Shown here one piece after another: positions 56,699 to 64,000 of a stretch of 64,000 nucleotides of DNA. Location: the NCBI GenBank assembly GCA_022578965.1, contig MU400558.1:232531-296530 (forward strand), read 5' to 3'. The stretch's first letter is position 1. Every line of letters starts with the position of its first letter. The notes below the pieces were generated by a model, which made no database searches, was not told where the DNA came from, and saw only the letters and a program-made list of their open reading frames with translations. The DNA is from Xylaria sp. FL1777. Its lineage: Eukaryota; Ascomycota; Sordariomycetes; Xylariales; Xylariaceae. The translations under genes and the position numbers were made by a program.

Positions 56699-58312
56699 TC
56701 AATAGCTCCGAGGCAGCAGCAGCACCTTCTCGCTAATGTAATTCAGGATCATCTCCCGGCTGACAGGCGCGATCCTGGGCACCAAGCACTCCCTCAGCCA
56801 GCGCTCGACGTCGTACTCCATCGCGTAGCCCACTATTATCGCTGGAGTCAGTAATTACTCTTTTAGGTAAATATTATGCCACTGATGCATGCTCCCGAGA
56901 CATGTTAGGAGTTATCAGGTTACTAGAAAGGGAAGAAAATGACTCCAGGCCTGCACTTACTGCCGCCGTGCGTCATCACGGCCCTCTCGCAGGCCGTGAA
57001 CGCCGCCTCGGCCGCCACGTACTTGGCGCTGTTCGCCGCGATGCCGACGGCGTCTTGTCGCGTCGTCGCCGAGTCCCCCTCCCTGCTCTTGTCGTACAGT
57101 CTTGCCGCGTGGTACGTCGCCAGCTTCGCCGCCTCGAGCTTCATGTACGCGTCTGCCAGCGGGTGGGCAATGCCTTGGTTCATGCCGATGGGCCGCTGGA
57201 AAACGACGCGGTCGCGCGCATACTCGGCGGCCCTCTTGAGCGCGGCGTACCCGAGACCGAGCGCCTCGCCCGCGAGCAGGCAGCGCTCGGCGTTCATGCC
57301 GTGGAGGATGATCTTGAAGCCTTGGTTCTCGCTCCCGATCAGCGTGTTGGCTGGGATCTTGTAATTGTCGAAAAACACCTCGTTGGCGTCGATGGCGCGG
57401 CCGCCCATCTTCTTGATCCTGCGCATGTCGAGGCCGGGGGCGTCCCTGTCCAGGTCGATGCAGAACATCGAAAGGCCCTCGCTTGGCTTCTTCACTTCTT
57501 CTAATGGGGTCGTCCGAGCCAGCAAAATCATCTTCTTCGCTACTTGGGCACATGTGATCCATATCTTCTGCCCTGTGACGCTGTACGAGCCATCATCCTG
57601 CTTTTCCGCGACCGTTCGCAGCCTCAAGGTGTCCAGTCCCGTGTTGGGCTCTGTTACTCCGAAGCATGTCCGCCACTTGCCCGATATGATGTTCGGTATC
57701 GTGCTTTCTAACTGCTCCTTAGTTCCGAACTTAGCTAGGGGCTGTGTCGCATACTGTAGCACTCGAAGTCAGTTATCGCCTTCTGAGAGTCATATATTAG
57801 AATGCCAGAAGCGTTGAAACATTTTAAAACATTATTTCGGCCCGAAAGCGAACTCTTATACTGTCAAGGTGGCTAAACGGGAAATTGTCCCCTGTAATTG
57901 TTATACTTACTACATTCGCATGGATGGCCTGCGCGCCAGCCATCCCTGCCCCTGACTCGGTGATGGTCTGCATCATCATAGTAGCTTCGGATATGCCCAG
58001 TCCGGAGCCGCCCAGCGACTCTGGCAGAGCAATTCCCAACCAGCCGTCCTTAGCCAATGCGGCATGGAAGTCCTTCGGATCTGCCTCGGTCTGGTCACGC
58101 TCTTGCCAGTACGAATTGGAGAACTGCGAGCACACAGCGCCCACGGCCTCCCTAACCGTCAGTTGATTCTGGCTGAACCCAGACATCTCCATGATCCCTC
58201 GGCGGGCTGTGGATGAGAATCCATGGCGGCCAGTAGAAGGTAGTCTGTGGGCCCCTTTACTCGCGATTCGCAAGCCGCCGGTTATCATCCTCGTACAGAG
58301 TTGACGAACCAT
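56699..58312 (-). CDS. Acyl-CoA dehydrogenase family protein, likely mitochondrial
   Basis: Three exons on the minus strand, 57911-58312, 56961-57753 and 56699-56832, encode 442 residues. The N-terminus (MVRQLCTRMITGGLRIASKGAHRLPSTGRHGF) is an Arg-rich presequence. The ACAD fold follows: ALPESLGGSGLG, ANVYATQPLAKFGTKEQ at a splice junction, CFGVTEPNTGLDT and ITCAQVA for FAD and substrate, GENQGFKIILHGMNAERCLLAG, and the FQRPIGMNQGIAHPLAD helix. The C-terminus reads MTHGGMGYAMEYDVERWLRE; the usual YEGT glutamate is absent, and the Glu in NAERCLLAG sits where isovaleryl- and long-chain enzymes keep theirs. It would oxidise an acyl-CoA thioester, feeding the electron-transfer flavoprotein. Its second intron is one copy of the introner-like element. 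It is divergent from a CoA-transferase gene. An alternative start lies at 58372. Confidence 0.9.
56833..56960 (-). mobile_element. Introner-like element, copy A (intron 2 of the acyl-CoA dehydrogenase gene)
   Basis: This 128-nt intron (donor GTAAGT, acceptor ATAG) is about 90% identical along its whole length to the 125-nt intron at 62257-62381 in the transporter gene. There are 12 substitutions and one 3-nt gap near the donor. The similarity stops at the splice sites, and the flanking exons are unrelated apart from TGG after the acceptor. Both introns are phase 1, and both copies run in the sense of their host gene. Three blocks of 20 nt are perfectly shared. Full-length introns copied between unrelated genes are the definition of introner-like elements. 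Confidence 0.85.
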
Positions 58313-59325
58313 GATTTTGGACGTGGCTTGCGACGGTCCCTTGATAGATAGGAGAAAAAAGACAGACAACACAGATCACGTCTCTGGCGGTCCCTTCAAC
58401 ATCATGTTAAAAAGTAGTAAAAACTTCAGCCAAGGAGGCTCATAACTTTGAAAACTATTATACAAGTTAGTGAAGTTGCCTCATAACATTGTCTTCAGAG
58501 CCGGAAATACGACGGATATATGGTTTTCTCCAACAGTTCTGTAGGTTAGACCCATCTGGAAATACTGTGGATACAATACAGGAAATCGAGGACGCACTAG
58601 ATATGCCCATGGAGCTCTCTGGAAACGCGGCGGATATATTACTTCCTCGTTACTAATAGGGCCCTGTAAGGACTGTGTGGGCTGCCCCATAGACACAATC
58701 GTAGAGGAAGCTATTTAGTAGAGGTTTCTTCAGATCGCCCCTCCTGAAATAAACCGGTTATACTATCTCTCTACGACGAAAAGGAGCCTTTAGATGTAAG
58801 CCTCGCCAGTGCCGTTGCGGGGAATCTATTCGCAAGCTACCTACATGTAGGATAGCCTACCCGGAAATGCGGCGGATATACTATCTCTCCACAGCCAAGA
58901 GAGGCTTCTTGGAGGTACCTTTGTGGGGTAGCTGTTTAGACTTGAACAAGTGTCACACTCAGCTTTTAAACTTTCTCCAGTCTACGAGTACAAGCTTCTC
59001 AGTCCGTCTAGTTGCAGAGAGCGATGGAATGCAAGTAGATACCCCGAATTTATTAACCGATACCGGAATTTATGTGTTCAACGTAGGGTATAGTAGAAAG
59101 TTAACCCGGATCTAAATTACCTGGGTAGATCATAAACCTCGGTCCAAGTATTACTACGTTGGACGAAACCCTAACAAAGCAAAGAATGGGCGAAATAGGC
59201 ATCTGTTGAGTCTATCGGCTATTATACTAACTACCGCAGGTCACGCCGCTTGCACCAAGGCTAAGTCATATCTTTCTCAACATTTCACTGGTAATTTTAT
59301 GTTGTATTTTTAGTTGGAGTTGATC
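58313..59325. promoter_or_regulatory. Divergent promoter region of the dehydrogenase and CoA-transferase genes, with repeats
   Basis: About 1 kb between two divergent start codons contains four copies of an 18-nt word, GGAAAYRCGGCGGATATA, at 58503, 58558, 58621 and 58863. Looser similarity continues after each copy. The CGG-containing word could be a binding site for a Zn2Cys6 regulator shared by both genes, but it could also be a decayed tandem repeat. No coding frame is supported. Confidence 0.5.
58503..58950 (+). repeat. Degenerate interspersed repeat GGAAAYRCGGCGGATATA plus trailing similarity
   Basis: Copies start at 58503, 58558, 58621 and 58863, differing at two to four positions. After 58621 and 58863, and after GGTTATACTATCTCTC near 58757, a further 40-60 bases align loosely (ACTATCTCTCCACAGC, then AGAGG, then GTGGGG). 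This suggests old duplicated units of roughly 60-120 bp. Confidence 0.7.
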
Positions 59326-60630
59326 ATGACTCTTCGGATACCGAATCACATGACAGCAACGGCTTATAAGTCGTTTCAGTCTTTTGGAGCTGCAACCCGT
59401 CCCTTATCATCAAGCCGAAGGATATGCCTTGAAGGAAGACACCAACCCGCCAAGCAAAGAGCCTACGTATCGACTGGAAGCAGAAAACACCTGCCCCTCG
59501 ATGGTATAACCGTCGTCAGCTTAGAGCAAGCTATTGCGGCGCCATTCTGCACCCGCCACCTCGCCGATTTCGGTGCGCGGGTGATCAAGGTAGAGCGGCC
59601 GGTGGTGGGAGACTTTGCGCGCGCCTATGACACAAGAGTCAACGGGTTGGCGTCGCATTTCGTCTGGACAAGCCGCTCGAAGGAGAGTCTAGCACTCGAT
59701 TTAAAACGAGAGAGAGACCTCGATGTTTTAAAGAAGCTGCTGAAGAAAGCCGATGTCCTGGTACAGAATCTCGCGCCGGGCGCGACCGATCGTTTAGGTG
59801 TCTCATACGCGAAGCTGAAAGATGAGCATCCGTCTTTGATTGTTTGTGACATATCGGGCTACGGGGACAGTGGCCCCTACCGCGATAAGAAGGCTTATGA
59901 TCTCCTTGTCCAGAGCGAGGCTGGTATGCTCTCGATCACGGGCACTGGGACGGAACAAGCTAAGGTCGGAATCTCGATCGCGGACATTGCATCTGGGATG
60001 TATGCCTACTCAGGCATCTTGGCCGCGCTGATGAAGCGGGGCAAGACCGGTAAGGGGTCTAGGGTCGATATCAGTATGTTGGAAGCCATGGCAGAGTGGA
60101 TGAGTTTTCCCATGTACTACGCGTACAACGGACAGCCACCGCCGAGCCGAAGTGGTGCTTCCCACGCATCAATCTACCCTTACGGGCCGTTTGAAACCGG
60201 CGGAGGTGGCTCAGTGATGCTTGGAGTCCAGAACGAGAGGGAATGGGTTAAACTTTGTACAGAGGTGCTGGAACTACCAGACCTAGCTACGGATCCTCGA
60301 TTTGTCAACAGCTCGCTCCGTTCAGAAAACCGCAAAGAGCTCAAGAAGATCATATGCGATGGTTTCGCCAACCTGTCAGCCGAAGAAGTACTGCGTCGGC
60401 TTGATAAAGCCCAGATTGCCAACGCACAGGTCAAGGATATGCAGGGTTTATGGAACCATGAACAACTGCGGGCACGCGAGAGGTGGACTGAAGTTGAGAC
60501 GCCAAAGGGCAGGATACCGGCATTACTGCCTCCTGGTATTGCAAGTACGGAAGACACGCGAATGGACAAAGTTCCCGAAGTTGGAGAGCACAATGCAGCG
60601 ATTCTAGCTGAACTGGGTCTAGAAGAGTGA
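59326..60630 (+). CDS. Class III CoA-transferase (CaiB/BaiF family), likely mitochondrial
   Basis: A single exon of 434 residues. The leader (TATAYKSFQSFGAATRPLSSSRRICLEGRHQPAKQRAYVSTGSRKH) is rich in Arg and Ser, with almost no acids: a mitochondrial presequence. The CoA-transferase core follows: LDGITVVSLEQAIAAPFCTRHLADFGARVIKVERPVVGDFAR, the SKESLALDLK and NLAPGATDRLG segments, ISGYGDSGPYRDKKAYDLLVQSEAG with the catalytic Asp near residue 192, and GKGSRVDISMLEAMAEWM. Family members move CoA between carboxylic acids through mixed anhydride and thioester intermediates; the human mitochondrial relative SUGCT acts on dicarboxylates such as glutarate. Divergent from the acyl-CoA dehydrogenase and upstream of a Dal5-type carrier, it would activate an imported acid before dehydrogenation. 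Its substrate is an inference. Confidence 0.9.
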   Translation: MTLRIPNHMTATAYKSFQSFGAATRPLSSSRRICLEGRHQPAKQRAYVSTGSRKHLPLDGITVVSLEQAIAAPFCTRHLADFGARVIKVERPVVGDFARAYDTRVNGLASHFVWTSRSKESLALDLKRERDLDVLKKLLKKADVLVQNLAPGATDRLGVSYAKLKDEHPSLIVCDISGYGDSGPYRDKKAYDLLVQSEAGMLSITGTGTEQAKVGISIADIASGMYAYSGILAALMKRGKTGKGSRVDISMLEAMAEWMSFPMYYAYNGQPPPSRSGASHASIYPYGPFETGGGGSVMLGVQNEREWVKLCTEVLELPDLATDPRFVNSSLRSENRKELKKIICDGFANLSAEEVLRRLDKAQIANAQVKDMQGLWNHEQLRARERWTEVETPKGRIPALLPPGIASTEDTRMDKVPEVGEHNAAILAELGLEE

Positions 60631-61647
60631 AGTGTAATACTAAGGTTTGTTGTGACAAGGCATCTAGTATGCGGTATAACACCGTCTTACATATTATATA
60701 ACTTCGTCCAGGTAAATACAATGCAGTCTTGCCGACGTCTCACATTGTCACTACCTATCTCCTATCGTCACCGGTCCTTGCGTTAGCTGAATTAGTATCA
60801 ACATTGCGGTATGCCTCCGGTGTCACCAAGGTGTACTTCTTAATCTCTTTGAGGCTGGTAGTCGGGTTAAGTGAGAATCCCACCCGTTAAGGGGGTCTTA
60901 TGAGTTACTCCAACACGCAATGGAGAAGCCAAAGATACCGATTCTATATTACATATACCAACATATGGCCATTTGTATTCAAATTTAAATTATAGTACTA
61001 CAAGTTTTGAATTGTGTCTAAACGGAGTCATAAGCCTCTAGATACTAAGTAAGTCATATCTCGAACCTCAGAAACACCATGTGGGATGGTCCATCCAGGC
61101 ACAACGACTTGGTCAGCAAATCTCGCCATACCGCTCCTGCTTAGGGAACTCATTTATGTCCGAATTGTCCTCAGCCCGTTTATTACACGGGGATTGGCTG
61201 GGTGAGATGCGGCGTCCACCCGCGGCATATCCCGAGTATAATACGATATCACGGCGTCATAGATAACATGGACCTATTCAGAAATAAATATCCCGACCTT
61301 CCCCCGCATCCGCGGTCATTCACAACACCGAGATAGCCTACTTACGACTCCCCCACAATCCCCGGACCCTAATAGATACTATCTAACCCAGGGTAGGGAC
61401 ACGATGACACCGTCCCCGCATCAGCATACCTAGGCTGGGAGAGCGTAAGCTACCTCCACAAGAAGCCCACGATGGCAAAAGTGTCGGTCAAAGCGATTTA
61501 AACATGCCAGCAATATCTTTAGTTAGGTGAATTGCGAGTTTTCGAAAGCACCACCAACGGTCTAACCCGGCGCGATCGCTCCCGGGCCAGTTGAACTTTC
61601 TTGCGGGCCGTTTTAAGGGGGACCATTCACTCAAACCGTAGGAACTT
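60631..61647. other. Intergenic region between CoA-transferase and transporter
   Basis: About 1 kb between two same-strand genes. It contains the 3' end of the CoA-transferase transcript and the promoter of the transporter gene. No gene is supported. Confidence 0.5.
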
Positions 61648-63569
61648 ATGAATATGGCCGAGGAAAAGGCTCTTTCTAGTACCTCAGGCGATCTGCCTAA
61701 GCCCGAACTGACCCAGATCGAGGACCAAACCGCCACTGAAGCAGCACGTGCCGAAATCGACACGCAGCTTTCCAGGAAGCTGGATCGTAAGTTTGACCGC
61801 CATATCATACCCTGGGTCTTTGGAATATGGTAAGAGGTCCTTCTAATCATATCTCCGGAACGATGAATGATCTCTATCTAGGAGAAGGATGGTGGGCGTT
61901 ATCTCGACCGTAAGTTTCACTCACACGTTCTCTATCCAGGCTCTTCGCCTTCATCGACCGCAGCAACATCGGCAACGCCAAGATCGCCGGACTACCAGAC
62001 GACCTAGGGATCTCGACGGGCACTACTTTCAACGTGGCACTGCTGGTCTTCTACATCCCGTACATCCTTGTCGACGTGCCTAGCAACTGGGTCGTGAAGC
62101 ACGTCAAGGCCGGCATCTACCTGCCGGCGCTCATCACGGGGTGGGGGCTCGTCAGCACGTTTCTTGGCTTCACGCGCTCGCTCGCCGGACTCGTCGTCGC
62201 TCGTCTGCTGCTGGGGTTGTTCGAGGGCGGCCTGCTTGGCGGCATCGTAGTGTATCGTATGTGCACTGGAGTCATTTTCTTCCCTCTCTGGTAACCTTAT
62301 GACTCCCAACATGTCTCGGGAGCATGCCTCAGGGGCATAATATTCACCCAAAAGAGTAATTACTGACTCGAGCGAGAATAGTGGCCATGTTCTACCCCCG
62401 ACACCAGATGCTGAGGCGGATTGGGTACTTCTACTGCGCGGCGCCGCTCTCGGGCGCTTTTGGTGGCCTTCTGGCAACGGGGCTATCTAAGATCCAGTAT
62501 GGTGGCTACAACCGCTGGCCGTGGATCTTCTTTGGTATGTTCGAGACGTATCCCACCCCTCATTTTCTTCTCTATCTGTTACTAGTTCTAAACTTACACG
62601 GCTCCTATAGTCGAGGGCATCGTGACGACTCTCTTTGGCATACTGTGCTTCTTCGTCATGCCTCACACGCCCGGCGATTCTAGTTTTCTGACGGAAGAAG
62701 AACGTGCCGCTGCGTTATCGCGGATGAAGATTGACAGCCATGGTGCGGTCTCAGAAGACGACGTGAACAATGAAAGGTTCGATTGGCACTGGGTTCGGAT
62801 GGCGTTCGCGGCCCCTCAGCTGTGGTTTTCCTCCTTTATCTGGTTCTTTCTCTTGGTCTCACTCTATGTTGGTCATCATCCATGCTTCTATATCCTAATG
62901 CTTCCGACTGACTCAAAAAATAGAGCTTTTCGCTTTTCTTGCCGACGATCATCAGCGGCTTAGACTATGAATCTACTCAGGCGCAGCTATTCACGGTTCC
63001 TCCAAACGTGGCAGCTGTTTTCGCTGTCTTGATCGTAACACGATTATCTGATTATGTAAAAGCACGAGGTCCTTTTATGGCCCTGGGCTGCTTGATAACG
63101 GCGGCAGGCTACGTCATGCTGCTCGCGTCGAAGAACAATGCGGTGCGGTACGCGGGGACTTTTGTGATAGCTATCGGAGTCTATCCGAACTCGGCATTAA
63201 TCATGGTGAGATCCCTCGTCAGATGGTTGAATTTCCTAGACTAATGTGTGCGTTAAGGGATGGCTTTCAAATAATATGGCGCCTCACTACGTCCGTGCTA
63301 CAGGCATTGGCTTTCTGATCGCGTTTGCGAATATCTCGGCTTTTATTGCGACGTTTATCTATCTGCCGAAAGACCAGCCGGACTACACCCTTGGACACTC
63401 GGTCAGTCTCGGGGCGATCGTTATCTGTCTCATCTTGGTGTGTACCCAAAGTCTATATCTTGGGTGGGAAAATAGGAGGCGGGCGCGAGGAGGTTGTGAC
63501 GATAGGTTGACACAGGGAAATGAAGATAGACTTGGGCACCGTCACCCAGAGTTCAGATATACCATATAA
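61648..63569 (+). CDS. Dal5-type (anion:cation symporter) MFS transporter
   Basis: Six exons, 61648-61829, 61940-62256, 62382-62534, 62611-62867, 62924-63205 and 63258-63569, encode 500 residues. The start of TM1 reads DRHIIPWVFGIWLFAFIDRSNIGNAKIAGL, the hallmark of the fungal anion:cation symporter (Dal5/Tna1/Liz1) family. Further family blocks are NVALLVFYIPYILVDVPSNWVVK, RLLLGLFEGGLLGGIVVYLAMFYPRHQMLRRIGYFY, and SALIMGWLSNNMAPHYVRATGIGFLIAFANISAFIATFIY. Twelve membrane spans and a plasma-membrane site are expected; relatives import carboxylate-type nutrients such as allantoate, nicotinate and pantothenate. Next to the CoA-transferase and acyl-CoA dehydrogenase, it likely takes up their acid substrate. 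Intron 2 is copy M of the introner-like element; the intron 4 donor is GTTGGT, unusual here. The first ATG is used, with a second at 61654. Confidence 0.92.
62257..62381 (+). mobile_element. Introner-like element, copy M (intron 2 of the Dal5-type transporter gene)
   Basis: This 125-nt intron (donor GTATGT, acceptor AATAG) is the partner of the intron at 56833-56960 on the opposite strand. Alignment from donor to acceptor gives 113 identities in 125 positions. A conserved 17-nt core at 62310-62326 (CATGTCTCGGGAGCATG) can fold into a hairpin with CATG/CATG ends. A TTACTGAC branch-site candidate lies about 20 nt before the acceptor and is shared by both copies. Confidence 0.85.
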
Positions 63570-64000
63570 AGGCCTAACAGCTATGAGTTATGTCTATGCG
63601 TGGGAACCTAGTATGTACGAATAGCAGACCGTATCAATACTAGATGTTGATTTGCTAACTTAATGCCACGTGAATGTAGACGCGTCACCGGTTCCTTACT
63701 CTTCATATTCTAGATTTTAGGAGTACAATATTATTTATAGTTTACCCCGGCCCTGCGTGGGCCGAGATAAAGGATAGGGTAGGAGACTAAAATAGCAGCT
63801 ACCTGTAGAAAGGCATAGGAGAACATGGTGTCGCTGGGGATTCTCTCACATGCTTCCAATTCCAGAGTACGAAATTAAGAGACCTAGATCGACACATTGA
63901 ATACATGTTACACGCATCGGACCAGCTGAACACCTTGTGCTATCTCCGGATGCATAGTTCGGTGAGACACCGGGACCGTACTGCGCTGAATTGAGACTTA
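63570..64000. other. Right-edge gene-free stretch
   Basis: The 3' flank of the transporter gene. No coding region or RNA was recognised before the window ends. Confidence 0.5.

Overview
The window is nuclear DNA of a filamentous ascomycete, most likely a Sordariomycete. The signs are short spliceosomal introns (about 50-240 nt) with GTRNGT donors and CTAAC/CTGAC branch sites, typical Pezizomycotina gene families (Zn2Cys6 regulator, Tea4/Bud14, DUF3716, hypervirulence TUDOR protein, DHA-type and Dal5-type transporters), and intergenic DNA full of the degenerate TACCTAGGTAGGTA words common in that class. Twenty protein genes can be modelled to splice-site level, and one relic is visible. No tRNA, rRNA, CRISPR array or complete transposon was found. 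Every spliced model below closes its reading frame; none has been checked against transcripts.

Layout. 1-16.5 kb: secreted GH18 hydrolase, Tea4/Bud14 polarity factor, small VOC protein, small TUDOR-domain protein, Zn2Cys6 regulator, a broken drug-transporter relic converging on it, and an AT-hook/DUF3716 protein. 17-32 kb: secreted SGNH lipase, the CSB/Rad26 repair ATPase, a divergent ribosomal pair (uS11/RPS14 and uL30/RPL7), mitochondrial ISA2, and an F-box protein. 32-41 kb: a five-exon conserved protein of unknown function, an Mpv17/PMP22 membrane protein, an LPMO-like secreted protein, and a ketopantoate reductase with a likely mitochondrial presequence. 41-56.7 kb: about 14 kb of gene-poor DNA with simple repeats, holding only a SANT/Myb regulator. 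56.7-63.6 kb: three genes that look like a small organic-acid catabolic group (acyl-CoA dehydrogenase, divergent class III CoA-transferase, Dal5-type carrier).

Most unusual signal. Intron 2 of the acyl-CoA dehydrogenase gene (56833-56960, minus strand) and intron 2 of the transporter gene (62257-62381, plus strand) are copies of one sequence: about 90% identical over 125 aligned bases with one 3-nt gap, end to end from donor to acceptor, in two unrelated genes, and each in sense orientation for its host. This is what an introner-like element (a mobile spliceosomal intron) should look like. The copies share a conserved hairpin-forming core. Other points worth checking are a box C/D snoRNA in RPL7 intron 2 with a 15-nt match to 25S/28S rRNA (the place where yeast RPL7 genes carry snR39/snR59), a family of GGAAAYRCGGCGGATATA repeats between the divergent catabolic genes, and a Myb gene whose reading frame stays open for 108 codons upstream of its first ATG.
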